Positions 27,960 to 40,392 are shown, numbered from the stretch's first letter. The stretch: 64,000 nt of DNA from an uncultured Flavobacteriaceae bacterium (GCA_937773465.1 CALJVK010000011.1:20454-84453); one strand, 5' to 3'. A program made the numbers and translations. The notes: generated from the letters alone by a model not told the origin.

Positions 27960-29303
27960 TTATTTTTCTTCCATTTCAAAATCTTCCATAAACTTTGTGG
28001 TATAGTTCCCCGAAATATAATCAGGATGATTCATAAGTTGTTTGTGAAAAGGAATTGTTGTTTTTATTCCCTCTATAATAAATTCATCTAAAGCTCTACG
28101 CATTTTATCAATGGCATCCTTCCTGTTTTGAGCTGTTACGATCAATTTAGCAATCATAGAATCGTAATTAGGTGGAATGGTATATCCGCTATACACATGA
28201 GTGTCTAATCTAACTCCATGGCCCCCAGGTAAATGTAGATTTGTTATCTTTCCAGGAGAAGGCCTAAATCCTTTGAACGGATCTTCTGCATTAATTCTAC
28301 ACTCAATTGAATGAAGTTTAGGAAAATAATGTTCACCTGAGACCTTAATGCCAGATGCAACTTTTATTTGTTCTTTAATTAAATCATAGTCTATAACCTG
28401 TTCAGTAATTGGATGTTCTACTTGAATTCTAGTATTCATTTCCATGAAATAAAAATTTCTGTTTTTATCAACTAAAAATTCTATTGTTCCTGCTCCCTCG
28501 TATTTAATATACTCAGATGCTTTGACTGCAGCTTTTCCCATCCTCTCCCTAAGTTCATCTGTCATAAATGGAGAAGGAGTCTCTTCTGTTAACTTCTGAT
28601 GTCTTCTTTGAATTGAGCAATCTCTTTCAGATAAATGAGAAGCTTTACCAAATTTATCTGCTACGATTTGTATTTCGATATGTCTTGGGTCCTCTACTAG
28701 TTTTTCCATATACATTCCGTCGTTCCCAAATGACGCAAATGCCTCTTGTTTTGCGCTTTCCCATAAATCCAAAAAACCCTCCTCGCTCCAAACTGCTCTC
28801 ATACCTTTTCCGCCACCTCCTGCAGTGGCTTTTATCATAACTGGATAACCTATTTTTTTAGCTATTTTTTTAGCTTTTTCAAAAGAATCTATAATTCCCT
28901 CTGAGCCTGGTATTGTAGGAACTCCTGCTTCTTTCATAGTTGCAATTGCTGAAGCCTTGTCCCCCATTCTATCAATCATTTCGGAAGAAGCTCCTATAAA
29001 TTTTATTTTATGTTCATCACATATTTTTGAAAATCTAGAGTTTTCAGATAAAAAACCATAACCAGGATGAATTGCATCAGCGTTAGTAATTTCTGCTGCA
29101 GCTATAATATTAGGAATTTTTAAATATGATTCCGAGCTATTAGCCGGACCTATACAAACCGCTTCGTCCGCAAATTTAACATGCAAACTTTCTTCGTCAG
29201 CCACAGAATAAACTGCTACTGTTTGTATTCCCATTTCCTTACAAGTTCTAATAATTCTCAAGGCTATTTCACCCCTATTGGCAATTAATATTTTTTTAAA
29301 CAT
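27960..29303 (-). CDS. accC: Acetyl-CoA carboxylase, biotin carboxylase subunit
   Basis: The 447-residue ATP-grasp enzyme carboxylates biotin on AccB in fatty-acid synthesis. It has the N-terminal [28 protein letters not shown], the glycine-rich ATP loop [16 protein letters not shown], and [14 protein letters not shown] (about residue 285). It is the last gene of the DUF177-rpmF-fabH-accB-accC operon, ten bases after accB. Confidence 0.97.
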   Translation of the reverse strand: MFKKILIANRGEIALRIIRTCKEMGIQTVAVYSVADEESLHVKFADEAVCIGPANSSESYLKIPNIIAAAEITNADAIHPGYGFLSENSRFSKICDEHKIKFIGASSEMIDRMGDKASAIATMKEAGVPTIPGSEGIIDSFEKAKKIAKKIGYPVMIKATAGGGGKGMRAVWSEEGFLDLWESAKQEAFASFGNDGMYMEKLVEDPRHIEIQIVADKFGKASHLSERDCSIQRRHQKLTEETPSPFMTDELRERMGKAAVKASEYIKYEGAGTIEFLVDKNRNFYFMEMNTRIQVEHPITEQVIDYDLIKEQIKVASGIKVSGEHYFPKLHSIECRINAEDPFKGFRPSPGKITNLHLPGGHGVRLDTHVYSGYTIPPNYDSMIAKLIVTAQNRKDAIDKMRRALDEFIIEGIKTTIPFHKQLMNHPDYISGNYTTKFMEDFEMEEK

Positions 29304-29313
29304 AGGTATATGA

Positions 29314-29790
29314 TTAAGAAGGGTCTATCACAAATAAAGGTTGGTCAAACTCAACAGGAGATGAATCTTCAACTAAAATTTTTACAATTTTACCAGAGTA
29401 TTCTGATTCTATTTCATTAAAAAGCTTCATTGCTTCAACAACACACAAAACGCTTCCTTCACTTATTAAATCACCTATTTCTATAAAGTTTGGTTTATCT
29501 GGAGATGGTTTTCTGTAAAAAGTTCCTATAATTGGAGATTTAATAGTGATCAAATGATCTTCTTCAGCTGTATCTACACTTTGTGAACTAACAGGTTCTG
29601 TTTTACTTACCAATGGTACGTTCTGAACTACAGGTTGAGTATTAATCATTACAGGTTCACTATTTGTTACCATATTGCCTGAAGCTCCGGTTTTAACACT
29701 TAGTTTTAAATCTTTTGATTCGATTTTTACTTCGCTAACTCCAGATTTTGCGACAAATTTAATTAACTGTTGAATTTCTTTAATGTTCAT
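29314..29790 (-). CDS. accB: Acetyl-CoA carboxylase, biotin carboxyl carrier protein
   Basis: The 158-residue protein has a short N-terminal domain ([20 protein letters not shown]), a mobile linker rich in Val, Pro, Ser and Thr (about residues 37-75), and a C-terminal biotinyl domain with the biotin lysine in [17 protein letters not shown] (about residue 123). It carries carboxybiotin between AccC and the carboxyltransferase. Located between fabH and accC in the lipid-synthesis operon. Confidence 0.96.
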   Translation of the reverse strand: MNIKEIQQLIKFVAKSGVSEVKIESKDLKLSVKTGASGNMVTNSEPVMINTQPVVQNVPLVSKTEPVSSQSVDTAEEDHLITIKSPIIGTFYRKPSPDKPNFIEIGDLISEGSVLCVVEAMKLFNEIESEYSGKIVKILVEDSSPVEFDQPLFVIDPS

Positions 29791-29801
29791 AGTAATAATA
29801 A

Positions 29802-30794
29802 TTAGTTGTTATAGGCCCATTTTAAATACATTGCTCCCCAAGTAAAGCCAGCTCCGAAAGAGGCAAAAATAATGTTATCTCCTTTTTTGAATTTAGACTC
29901 AAAATCAAATAATAGTAAAGGAATTGTTGCTGCGGTTGTATTACCATACCTGTGTATGTTCATAAGCACCTTTTTATCTTTAATACCCATTCTATTAGAT
30001 GTTGCGTCTATTATTCTTTTGTTCGCTTGGTGAGCGACTAAATAATTTACATCAAGGTGGGTTAAATTATTGCGTTTCATAATTTGTTCAGAAGCATCTG
30101 ACATATTTGAAACTGCATGCTTAAAAACGTTTTTACCATCTTGATATATGAAATGCTTTTTATTTTCTACTGTTTGTTTTGTTGTTGGTGTTTGAGACCC
30201 TCCAGCCTCAATTCTTAATAAGTCTCTATTAGAACCATTAGAACGCAAATACTCGTCTTGAACACCATACCCTTCACTGTTTGGTTCTAATAGAACAGCG
30301 CCTGCGCCATCACCAAAAATAATACATGTATTTCTGTCGGAATAGTCAACTATTGAAGACATTTTATCAGCTCCTATTAAAATAATTTTTTTGTACCTGC
30401 CAGATTCAATAAACGCAGATGCTGTAGACATCCCGTATAAAAATCCTGAACAAGCAGCGCTAATATCAAACCCAAAAGCATTAGATGCTCCAATTTCAGA
30501 AGCTACATATGCTGCAGTTGCAGTTGCTTGCATGTCAGGTGTAATAGTTGCTACAATTACTAAATCAATTTCTAATGGATCTAGTTTTTTCTTGTTAATA
30601 ATGGCAATAGCCGCTTTAATTGCCATATGGGAAGTTCCTATGCCCTTATCTAAAATTCTTCTTTCTTTAATTCCTGTACGAGTTGTTATCCACTCATCAT
30701 TAGTGTCAACAATTGTTTCTAAATCTTTATTGTTTAAAATTTTCTCAGGCAAAAAAGAACCCACCGCAGTTATAGAAGCGTTAATATTTTTCAA
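29802..30794 (-). CDS. fabH: Beta-ketoacyl-ACP synthase III
   Basis: The 330-residue enzyme starts fatty-acid synthesis by condensing acetyl-CoA with malonyl-ACP. The catalytic triad is visible: Cys in FDISAACSGFLYGM, His in YLVAHQANKRIID, Asn in RYGNTTAATIPL. The frame starts with TTG at 30794; upstream in frame there is only ATT, ACG and then a stop, so TTG is the best start. A 103-bp T-tract-rich spacer separates it from rpmF. Operon partner of accB and accC. Confidence 0.95.
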   Translation of the reverse strand: MKNINASITAVGSFLPEKILNNKDLETIVDTNDEWITTRTGIKERRILDKGIGTSHMAIKAAIAIINKKKLDPLEIDLVIVATITPDMQATATAAYVASEIGASNAFGFDISAACSGFLYGMSTASAFIESGRYKKIILIGADKMSSIVDYSDRNTCIIFGDGAGAVLLEPNSEGYGVQDEYLRSNGSNRDLLRIEAGGSQTPTTKQTVENKKHFIYQDGKNVFKHAVSNMSDASEQIMKRNNLTHLDVNYLVAHQANKRIIDATSNRMGIKDKKVLMNIHRYGNTTAATIPLLLFDFESKFKKGDNIIFASFGAGFTWGAMYLKWAYNN

Positions 30795-30814
30795 AATCGT
30801 TTAATAGAATTTTG

Positions 30815-30897
30815 ATCAAAAATGGCAAAAAAATGGCAAAAAATGGCAAAAAAACGCAAAAAAAGTGTAAAAAATGCAATTTTTTTAAAAAACTGTA
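30815..30897 (-). repeat. T-tract/TTTTTGCCA repeats between rpmF and fabH
   Basis: On the minus strand the spacer contains three near-identical units of T5-7 plus GCCA (complements at about 30818-30850), then degenerate T-tracts ending in GCG, CAC and GCA. It forms no obvious strong hairpin. It could be an untranslated regulatory leader for the TTG-started fabH or simply low-complexity DNA. Confidence 0.5.
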
Positions 30898-31095
30898 TTA
30901 AGCTTCTGCTTCTACAGTATTGTCAATCAAAACTTTACCTCTATAATATAATTTTCCTTCATGCCAGTGAGCTCTATGGTATAAGTGAGCTTCTCCTGTA
31001 GTTTTACATGTTGCTATCTGAGAGTCTGAAACTTTATAGTGAGTTCTTCTTTTGTCTCTTCTAGTTTTGGAAATTTTTCTTTTAGGATGTGCCAT
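30898..31095 (-). CDS. rpmF: Ribosomal protein L32
   Basis: The 65-residue protein begins [20 protein letters not shown], the standard L32 N-terminus, followed by a degenerate zinc ribbon ([17 protein letters not shown]) with a single Cys. Bacteroidota L32 commonly lacks the full set of zinc cysteines. It lies six bases after the DUF177 gene, the widespread yceD-rpmF pair, and upstream of fabH; plsX, which follows rpmF in E. coli, is absent here. Confidence 0.97.
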   Translation of the reverse strand: MAHPKRKISKTRRDKRRTHYKVSDSQIATCKTTGEAHLYHRAHWHEGKLYYRGKVLIDNTVEAEA

Positions 31096-31101
31096 AATCT
31101 A

Positions 31102-31623
31102 TTATATTAAATCTTTTAATTTGTCCCACCTGGGATCGCTTTTGTCTTTTTTATCAAGAACATTTGATTCAAACTCTCTAAGTCTTTTTAAGGTTTCTGT
31201 TTCTAAAGAACCGTCTTTTACTCCGGGATGTATAATTTTAATAGGTAAAGATAATACTATCATTTCAAACAAGTATTTCCCTACATTTATTTGAGTTTGA
31301 CCAACAGGTAAAACCAAAAGCTCCTCATTATCGTCAGATAATTCAGAACTAAACTTTACTACCAATTTCATATTATGCTTTTGAATATATTCAAAAGGTT
31401 CATTAGAAACATGACAGTTTAAGTTGATCTTTCCATTTGAATAAAAATTAAACTCTAATAAATTAGATTTTTTATTCAAAATAACTTTTGCGTCAATTTT
31501 GCAACTATTAAAATCGTTATAATCAAAATGTTCAAAGAACTTCTCTTCTAGCTCATACTTATACTCATGCTCTCCTTCTTTTAATCCAGTAAAACTAATT
31601 ACAAACTGATTTAGAAACTGCAT
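31102..31623 (-). CDS. DUF177 (YceD-family) protein
   Basis: The 173-residue acidic protein is a DUF177 member, recognised by FISFTGLKEGEHEYKYEL at the N-terminus, the KSNLLEFNFYSNGKINLNCH core, and the C-terminal LREFE plus DPRWDKLKDLI, which is very typical. Relatives are linked to 23S rRNA accumulation and ribosome assembly. It heads the rpmF-fabH-accB-accC operon. Confidence 0.88.
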   Translation of the reverse strand: MQFLNQFVISFTGLKEGEHEYKYELEEKFFEHFDYNDFNSCKIDAKVILNKKSNLLEFNFYSNGKINLNCHVSNEPFEYIQKHNMKLVVKFSSELSDDNEELLVLPVGQTQINVGKYLFEMIVLSLPIKIIHPGVKDGSLETETLKRLREFESNVLDKKDKSDPRWDKLKDLI

Positions 31624-31673
31624 AATGCTAAGTTTGAGCCTGCGAATATAAGAAATATTATAATTTTAACAGA

Positions 31674-32731
31674 CTATTTTTTTCCTGTTTTCGAATTGGA
31701 CGAAGTTAACGGGTTTTTATTTAGATCATCAAACAAATTTCTTGATTTTAAAATATCGATTGCAGAAAATATAGCATTTTTAAAAGAAGTAGAATCTGCA
31801 AGTCCCTTACCTGCAATATCATAGCCTGTCCCATGGTCAGGGGAAGTTCTTATTTTATTTAATCCTGCGGTATAATTAACCCCAGAACCAAAAGACAAGG
31901 TTTTAAAAGGAATAAGGCCTTGGTCATGGTAAATTGCCAAAACAGCATCATATTTTTTATGCAATCCTGAACCAAAAAAACTATCACTTGAAAAAGGTCC
32001 AAAAACCAAATTACCTTTTGATGCAATTTCTAAAAGTACTGGCTTTAATAAATCTTGGTCATCATTTCCTATAACTCCTCCGTCACCAACATGAGGGTCA
32101 ATCGAAAGAACTGCGATTTTAGGCTTTTGAATCCCAAAATCTTTTTTTAAAGATTCGTTAATTAAAGAAAATTTTTGCTCAATTCTTTGTTTTAGTAATA
32201 TGCTGAATTAATGTCTTTTAAAGGAATGTGGTCTGTTAACAAACCTACCTTTAATTCATCACAGATCATAAACATCAAGCTTTCACCACTAAGTTCTTTT
32301 GCTAAGTAATCTGTATGACCTGGGAATTTAAATTCTTCACTCTGAATGTTGTTTTTATTAATTGGAGCAGTAACCAATAAATTAATACTATTGTTAATTA
32401 AAGCTTTTACAGCCGACTGAAGTGACAAAAATGACTTTGTTCCTGAATCCTTTGTTGGTTTACCAAATGTTGTAATAAAATCTTCCTCCCAAACATTAAT
32501 AATATTAACTTTTCCGTTAACAGGCTTTTGGCTTGAATCAATTTTTATTTGATCTATCTCAAGATTCAGCTGTTTTTTTTGATCCGAAATTAATTTATAA
32601 TTACAAAAAATTACTGGAGTAAAAAAACTTAATATTCTACTGTCACTTAAAGATTTTAAAATGACTTCTATTCCAATTCCGTTTGGATCTCCGCAAGAAA
32701 CACCTACAATAGGTAAAGTTTCGTTCTTCAT
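31674..32731 (-). pseudogene. pdxA: 4-hydroxythreonine-4-phosphate dehydrogenase (one frameshift)
   Basis: Read through one single-base deletion near 32204, the gene encodes a full PdxA of about 350 residues for pyridoxal phosphate synthesis. The 5' part has VGVSCGDPNGIGIEVIL, LLVTAPINKNN and FPGHTDYLA; the 3' part has DPHVGDGGVIG, LAIYHDQGLIPFKTLSF and TSPDHGTGYDIAGKG. Metal-binding histidines are all present across the two parts. I prefer the ATG at 32731 to the in-frame ATG at 32767 because family members start just before the GDPNGIG motif. All conserved blocks survive, so the break is more likely a sequence error than decay. Confidence 0.88.
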
Positions 32732-32791
32732 GTCATTTGTTCTTTTATTATTATTAATTTTATCCAATCTTAAAGATATAAATTAATACTC

Positions 32792-33378
32792 ATGTTTACA
32801 GGAATTGTTGAACACCAAGCAGAAATAGTTGATATTAAAAAAACTAAAAACAACCTTGACATTACCTTGTCTTGCGAGCTAACGTCTGAACTGAAAATTG
32901 ATCAAAGCGTCTCTCACAACGGAATTTGTTTAACTGTAGTTAGCATAAATAACAAATCATACACAGTAACTGCGATTGAAGAAACAACGAATAAAACTAC
33001 CATTGGCAGCTGGATGGTTGGTGATATTATAAATTTAGAAAGAGCCATGAAAATTGGAGACAGACTAGATGGTCACATGATACAAGGGCATGTTGATCAA
33101 GTTGGTAAATGTACTTATGTTGAAGAAAAAAATGGAAGCTGGGAATTTATAATTGAATACAAAAAATCAAATAATATTACTGTTGAAAAAGGATCTATAG
33201 CTGTAAACGGAATTAGTTTAACAGTCGTAGATTCAAAAACTACTCAATTCAAGGTAGCTATCATTCCTTACACGTATCACAATACAAGTTTTAAAACTTT
33301 AAAAAAGGAGATACTGTCAACTTAGAGTTTGATATACTTGGGAAATACCTGACTAAAATGGCTTTGAACTACAAATAA
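32792..33378 (+). pseudogene. ribE: Riboflavin synthase alpha chain (frameshift near the 3' end)
   Basis: The lumazine-binding repeat is duplicated, as expected: MFTGIVEHQAEI starts the first, DGHMIQGHVDQVG and GSIAVNGISLTVVD mark the second. The open frame stops at 33325, but adding one A to the A-run at about 33301-33306 restores GDTVNLEFDILGKYLTKMAL and a stop at 33378, giving the usual length of about 195 residues. The enzyme dismutates two 6,7-dimethyl-8-ribityllumazine molecules to riboflavin. Divergent from pdxA, with about 60 bp between starts. Confidence 0.9.
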
Positions 33379-33384
33379 TTTAAT

Positions 33385-34610
33385 TCATTTTAAAATCCAC
33401 AGTAAAGGATTTAGTGGAGTGGTTTTTTGAAATATACTAAATTGAATTGAAGATTTTCCAGTAGAAGAGTTAGTAAAAACTTCACCTATATATTGACTTG
33501 AACTTACCCTGTCTCCTTTACTAACAAACACTTTCGAAAGATTTTTATAAGCTGTAATATAATTTCCGTGCTGAATCAAAACAGTCGGATTACTTCCTCT
33601 AAACTGAAGAACGGATAACACACTTCCTTCAAAAACCGTTTTAACTTTTTGGAATTTTTCAGTTGCTATAACTATTCCGTTGCTTTTGATTTTAGCTGTT
33701 TTAACAACAGGATGTGGTTGAGTTCCGAATTTTTGAATGACAACGCCTCTTGAAACAGGCCATGGTAATTTCCCTTTGTTCAATTCAAACTTTTTTGCTA
33801 ATGCTTTTGCTTCTGGCGTTAAATTAAACCCTTTAGGGTTTTTGCTAGATTTATTTTTGTTTGATCTTGCAATAGCTTCTCTAATCAATTTATCAATTTG
33901 CTTATCAATTTTTTGACTTTCTTTTTCTTTAGCTATAATATTTCTTTTATATTTTTTTTCTTGATTTCTAAGTTTATAAGCAATGTTGTTTGCTTCCTTT
34001 TTTTCTATTTCCAAAGTTTTTTGAGTTGATCTGTTTTTTGTTAGCAAGCCTTCTTTGAAATCTCTTTTGAAAAGCAATTCTTTTTTAATTTCTTTAAGCT
34101 CCTTTGAAATTAATCCTATTTTTTTTGCTTGATTTTTTCTAAATAAAGAATACTGTTTTATATACTGAGTACGCTTAAATGCTTGAAAGAAAGTTTCAGA
34201 GGAAAGGATAAACATAAGTCTGTTTTTACCTGATTTAGATTTAAAAGATTTTAAGATCATTTCCTTATACGCCTCTTTAACTCTCAAAAAGATCCTTTTC
34301 TAGTTTTTCTATGGATTTAGTATTGTCTTCAATTTCCTGATTTAACAGATTTATTTGCTGATTTGTAAGTTTAATCAGTTCTTGTTTTCTCTCAATCTTG
34401 TAACTTAAGGTTTTCAACATCACTAAAAAGTGCTGCTTTTTTTTGTTTGTTTGTAAAAAGCAGTGCGTTTATTTCTTTCAATTCTTTTTTGATGTCAGCT
34501 TTTTTATCTTCTAATTGCTTTTGAGTTGATTTTTGAGCATTGACTAATAAAGCGCTTAATAAAAATGCTAATATTAAAAAACTTTGCTTTGAGATTCTAA
34601 AAAAAATCAT
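33385..34610 (-). pseudogene. EnvC-like coiled-coil/LytM protein (two frameshifts)
   Basis: Correcting one extra base near 34395 and one in the T-run near 34290 gives a roughly 408-residue protein. It has a signal peptide (SFLILAFLLSALLVNAQ), a long coiled coil with the conserved NRLMFILSSETFFQAFKR segment, and a C-terminal LytM-fold domain (LPWPVSRGVVIQKFG). The LytM zinc residues are missing: the HxH position reads SIQFSIFQ. It therefore resembles EnvC-type activators of amidases in cell division rather than a peptidase (inference). It follows DUF4292 with a four-base overlap. Confidence 0.85.
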
Positions 34611-35365
34611 AGTTGAATTTTTTTATATCCACTAGGTATTTTAAATGGAAAAGAAATTTCTTCGTTAATTCTTCTAACTTTTGAATTGAGATTAATTTTC
34701 AATTCTTTTCCTTTACTTTGGGCGATTATTATAACTTTTTGAGGAAATATATTTTTGTCTATCGCTTTAAAATTATCGTACTCGATTGTTAAACTACTTT
34801 GTTTATTATCTGTAACAACCTGTTTTATCAAATTAAAAGTAATAGGCTCAAAATAATACTTGTAATTCAATTTGTTTTTTCTGTCAAATGAACTCAGTAA
34901 ATAATTTTTGTTTTCTAGACTTTGTCTAAGCTTTTGATTGTTCAAATTCACAATAGGCTTTCCTGTTATTAAATTTTCAAATGATGATAATGAAAATTGG
35001 AAATTCAATAGTTCTGAAATATAGTCGTAATTACCTTTGTAAAATGACTTATTGAGTTTCTCGTAAAATGCTAAATTATTTTTAGTAAGTAATCCCTTAA
35101 ACAGCGGGATTAAAAGTGATCCGCTAATTAAGATTTGTTCTTGTTTTTTCAGTCTTATTGAAAGATTGAATTGATTGGTTGATCCATTGTTAACAATTGT
35201 TGCTTGTGAACGCAGCATTAAATAGGAGAATTTATTCTTATTGTTGTCTATTTTTTCTTTTAAAATTTTTGTTGGTATTTTTTTTAAAGCTGAGTTTGAG
35301 CTCGCACTTTTGGTTAAATTACAGCTTGTAATAAGCAGGAAAAAGACAATAATTATTTTTCTCAT
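34607..35365 (-). CDS. DUF4292 lipoprotein
   Basis: The 252-residue intact protein has a lipobox-like N-terminus (FFLLITSC) and a beta-rich DUF4292 body. Characteristic segments are IRLKKQEQILISGSLLIPLFKG and the C-terminal EISFPFKIPSGYKKI. DUF4292 proteins resemble LolA/LolB-type lipoprotein carriers in fold predictions, but no function is established. It overlaps the EnvC-like gene by four bases. Relatives often keep the same order: nucleotidyltransferase, (TPR protein), DUF4292, EnvC-like; the TPR gene is absent here. Confidence 0.82.
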   Translation of the reverse strand: MRKIIIVFFLLITSCNLTKSASSNSALKKIPTKILKEKIDNNKNKFSYLMLRSQATIVNNGSTNQFNLSIRLKKQEQILISGSLLIPLFKGLLTKNNLAFYEKLNKSFYKGNYDYISELLNFQFSLSSFENLITGKPIVNLNNQKLRQSLENKNYLLSSFDRKNKLNYKYYFEPITFNLIKQVVTDNKQSSLTIEYDNFKAIDKNIFPQKVIIIAQSKGKELKINLNSKVRRINEEISFPFKIPSGYKKIQL

Positions 35366-35374
35366 TACAGCAAG

Positions 35375-36386
35375 TTAAATTAACTCGCTGAAATCTCCAA
35401 TATTTATAGATTTATAATTGCCATCATATTTACAATTATTACCAATCATAGAGTTGTTAATTTCAGCGTTTAAAACTTGAGTATGCTTCCAATTATTGAG
35501 TTTTCTATATGTGAATCTAAAATTTTTGTGTCTTATATATAGAAACATGGGGACCAATAGTGGAGTTTTCAATTACTACATTCTCATCAATAAATACAGG
35601 CTCAATGATCTTTGAATTAATTAACTTAACATTTTCTGATTTCAATTGTAATTTATCTTTCTATGAAAATTAAGCATTTCTTTGTTTGAATTAATAGAGC
35701 TTTTAACATTTCCACAATCTAACCAAGCTGATACCTTTCCAACTTTAAATATTTTTCCGTCACTCATCATTTCTAATAAGCCGTCATTTATTTGATATTC
35801 TCCAGAATTCATTATATTTTCTTCAATAACTTTTTGAAGCTGTTTTTTAATTGTGAAATTTCTTTAAAATAATACAAGCCTATCACTGCTAGATCTGAAA
35901 CAAATTCATTGGCTTTTCAACTAAAGCGGTAATTTCCTTATTTCATTTAATTTAACAACTCCGTAAGCTTCAGGGTTATCAACTTCTTTTGTCCATATAA
36001 CCGCATCTGCTTCCTTGTCAAAACTCTCATTAGTTTTAATTAAAGTGTCTGGGTAAATTACTAATGCTTTCCCGCTTAAAGATTCTTCTGCACACATAAT
36101 TGCATGACCAGTTCCCAACGGGTTAAGTTGCCTATATATTAGTTGCGTCTGAATTGTATTTTTGTGCTAATAATTTTAACTCTTGAACTAATTTCATTCC
36201 AAAAAAAGACTCGTCTCCAACTATAAAAGCCATTTCTTCAATCGGCTCATCTAACAATTTAACAGCATCTTTAACTAATTGAGCTAAAATACTCTTGCCT
36301 GCTATTGTAACTAGAGGCTTAGCGGTTGTAAAAGTATGAGGCCTTAATCTAGATCCTCTTCCTGCCATGGGTATTATTAATTTCAT
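35375..36386 (-). pseudogene. Sugar-phosphate nucleotidyltransferase (multiple frameshifts)
   Basis: The N-terminal piece carries the pyrophosphorylase signature IIPMAGRGSRLRPHTFTTAK plus PLVTIAGKSIL. Following pieces in shifted frames give LGTGHAIMCAEESL, PEAYGVVKLNE, VEKPMNFVSDLAVIGLYYFK, NSGEYQINDGLLEMM, WLDCGNVKSSI and a left-handed beta-helix-like tail (VFIDENVVIENSTIGPHV, NSMIGNNC). The whole span equals the normal length of about 337 residues. At least five indels interrupt it. It should couple a sugar-1-phosphate to an NTP for envelope glycans; the exact sugar is unknown. Lies five bases after dut. Confidence 0.8.
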
Positions 36387-36391
36387 AGTAT

Positions 36392-36828
36392 TTAATTTAT
36401 TCCTGTACTTCCAAATCCCTTATCACCTCTTTTGTTTCTCTTAAAGAGTTGCTTAATCCAATTTATTGGTTGCTCGTGTTTACAAACTACAAGCTGAGCT
36501 ATTCTATCTCCGGAACTAATAACAAATTTATCTTTAGAAAGGTTAATAAGTATAACTCCTATTTCACCTCTATAATCAGCATCTATTGTCCCTGGCGAAT
36601 TTAATACAGTTATTCCTTTTTTAAGAGCCAAACCGCTTCTTGGTCTAACCTGAATTTCAAATCCTTTTTCTAATTCTGCATATAAAGGCCTGTTTTTATA
36701 AGAATTCTATCAAGTGGCTCTAAAGTTATTGGACTATCTAAAAATGCTCGAACATCCATTCCGGCTGAAAGCTCAGTTTCGTATTGTGGAAGTTTATTGT
36801 TTGACTTGTTAACTATTTTTAATACCAT
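36392..36828 (-). pseudogene. dut: dUTP diphosphatase (one frameshift)
   Basis: The gene reads MVLKIVNKSNNKLPQYET from the ATG at 36828, then hits a stop near 36684. One single-base correction near 36692 connects it to [41 protein letters not shown] and the C-terminal [10 protein letters not shown]. These are the five Dut motifs of the homotrimeric enzyme that removes dUTP. Total span is 437 nt, one base short of a 145-residue gene. An intact dut is normally essential, so the break is probably a consensus error. Confidence 0.88.
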
Positions 36829-36853
36829 AATTGATAAAATAGTAATTATAATT

Positions 36854-37715
36854 TTAGCTATTTAAAGCTTCCGCACCACCAACAATCTCTAGTATTTCGT
36901 TTGTAATTGAAGCTTGTCTTGCTTTGTTGTAAGTAAGCTTAAGCTCATCTCTAAGTTCAGAAGCATTGTCAGTAGCTTTATGCATTGCTGTCATTCTAGC
37001 ACCATGTTCGCTTGCAAAAGAATCTCTAATAGCTTTAAACAATTGAATCTTTAAAGATTTTGGGATCAAAGTATTAGCAATGTTTTCAAGAGAAGGCTCA
37101 AAAATATAGTCTAAATTATCTGATCCTTCATTTTCTTTAATAGGTATAGGCAAAAATTGTTCTGATTTAATAATCTGAGTGGCCGCATTTTTAAATGAGT
37201 TGTATATAATTTCTATATGATCGTAATCGTTTGAAATAAAAAGATTCATTAGATTGTCAGCAATTTTACCAACGTTTTCATAGTTTAAATCTTCGAAAAC
37301 ATCACTGTCGTTTTCAATAATTGTTTCAGTTTTTGATAGCGTGTCATTGATTTTTTTTCCTATTGTTAAAAAATCAATTTTTGAATCTCTAAATTTTTCT
37401 TTTGACTTAAACATTAACGCTTCTTTAGCGATATTCGCATTAAAGGCGCCACACAAGACCTCGATTAGAGCTAATTGCTACAACCAATACTTTTTTAGCT
37501 TTCTGTTTTCAGTAAATGATTTGCTTCCTCCTCCACTAGTGCCGCTAAAGCCTTTGCATTAGCTCTGAAAGCTTATCAGAATATGGCCTCATTGCTGTAA
37601 TAGCGTCTTGAGCTTTTTTCAATTTTGCTGCAGAAACCATTTTCATAGCGCTAGTTATCTGCATAGTTGAAGATACAGACCTAATTCTAATTCTAATTTC
37701 TTTAAGATTCGCCAT
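36854..37715 (-). pseudogene. atpG: ATP synthase gamma subunit (frameshifts in the N-terminal third)
   Basis: The start [20 protein letters not shown] followed by [16 protein letters not shown] at 37715 is the standard gamma N-terminus. Frame changes near 37565, 37500 and 37455 break it. The remaining 200 codons are open (CGAFNANIAKEALM ... ASEHGARMTAMHKATDNASE, RQASITNEILEIVGGAEAL). Gamma is the rotating shaft of F1. It is the last atp gene in this cluster, 12 bases after atpA; atpD and atpC are not in the window. Confidence 0.93.
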
Positions 37716-37727
37716 TAATTAATCTAT

Positions 37728-39306
<1,579 letters not shown>

Positions 39307-39309
39307 AAT

Positions 39310-39868
39310 CTATGATGTTGATAAATTAGTGTTTTTTGTAAATTCTTGTTTAATAGTTTTAAGTTTATTTTTAAAACTGGCGTTATATTCAATATCTCCT
39401 AGCCTCAAAACAAACCCTCCTATAAGACTGCTGTCTGCTTTATTAGTTAGGATTGTTTCCTTGTTAGTTAGTTTAGAGATAACTTCTAAGAACGTGAGAT
39501 TTCTATCTCGTCGTTTAAAGGAACTGCAGTCGTAACAAGAGCGGATTGAATCCCCATGTGATCTTTATAAAGCTCAATAAACTTAAATGCATATTACTTC
39601 GAAAAGAGCTATTCTATTGTTGTCTGATAGAACATTGATTAAACTATTTGTAAGATTCGTAAGATCTTTAAAGATTAAATTTAAGAGTGCTTAATTTAAC
39701 GCTGTTTTTAATCACTCTGCTTTCAGTTAAGGATTGTAAACTTTGATTTTCTTCAAAAGTTTTTAGAACTGTCTGCATGTCAGAATACATTGCTTCTAGA
39801 CTATCTTTTTCAATAGATTCTAAAATTAATGCTTTAGCATAGCGAATTGCAGCTCGACTTGTTTTCAT
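39310..39868 (-). pseudogene. atpH: ATP synthase delta subunit (several frameshifts)
   Basis: The start MKTSRAAIRYAKALILES at 39868 and the C-terminal part IGGFVLRLGDIEYNASFKNK, ending NTNLSTS, match the delta (OSCP-like) subunit. In between, other frames give LINVLSDNNRIALFE and KFIELYKDHMGIQSALVTTA. Frame changes lie near 39685, 39590 and 39500. The full span corresponds to about 185 residues, the usual flavobacterial size. Its ATG directly follows the atpF stop (TAAATG), and atpA starts three bases after its end. Confidence 0.9.
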
Positions 39869-40370
39869 TTATTTTAATGTAACTTCTTTAACAAGGTCTT
39901 TAACTAAATTCATTTGCGCTTTGATCGTCAGATAATTTTTCTTTTAAAACTTTCTCTGCTATGTCAATGGAAAGGCTTGCTACTTGATTTTTTAAATCTA
40001 CAATCGCAGCATTTTTTTCGTTTTGAATAGTTTCTTGTGCTTGAGAAATAATTTTTTTAGCTTCATTTTTGGCTTCATTTTTAGCCTCATCAATTAGCTG
40101 TTGTTTGATTTCTCTTGCTTCTTTTAAAAGTGAATCTCTTTCAGATCTTGCCTTTTTTAAAGTCTCTTCGTTGTCAGACTGTAAAGAGGCCATTTCTTCT
40201 TTAGCTTTTTCAGCCGAAAGCAATGCGTTTTTTATCCCTTCTTCTCTTTCATTTACTGCGTCTAAAATAGGCTTCCAAGCAAATTTCTTTAGCAAAAAAA
40301 TTAACAGAATGAATATAATTGTTTGCCAAAAAAACAAACCAATCGAAAATTCAGTTATAAGTTTTTCCAT
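39869..40370 (-). pseudogene. atpF: ATP synthase b subunit (frameshift near the C-terminus)
   Basis: The protein begins MEKLITEFSIGLFFWQTIIF with one TM helix, then a long charged coiled coil (ILDAVNEREEGIKNALLSAE onward, with EAKNEAKNEAKKI repeats), the peripheral stalk of F0F1. The open frame stops at 39900; one base change there restores NLVKDLVKEVTLK and a stop abutting the atpH ATG. Corrected length is about 166 residues. A 78-bp spacer with a strong hairpin separates it from atpE. Confidence 0.92.
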
Positions 40371-40392
40371 TTTTTTAATTATTTAAATTATC

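Noticed and set aside
30815..30897. Possible CRISPR-like or microsatellite array
   Set aside because: Units are only 10-12 nt and lack unique spacers and cas genes; it is a T-tract repeat.
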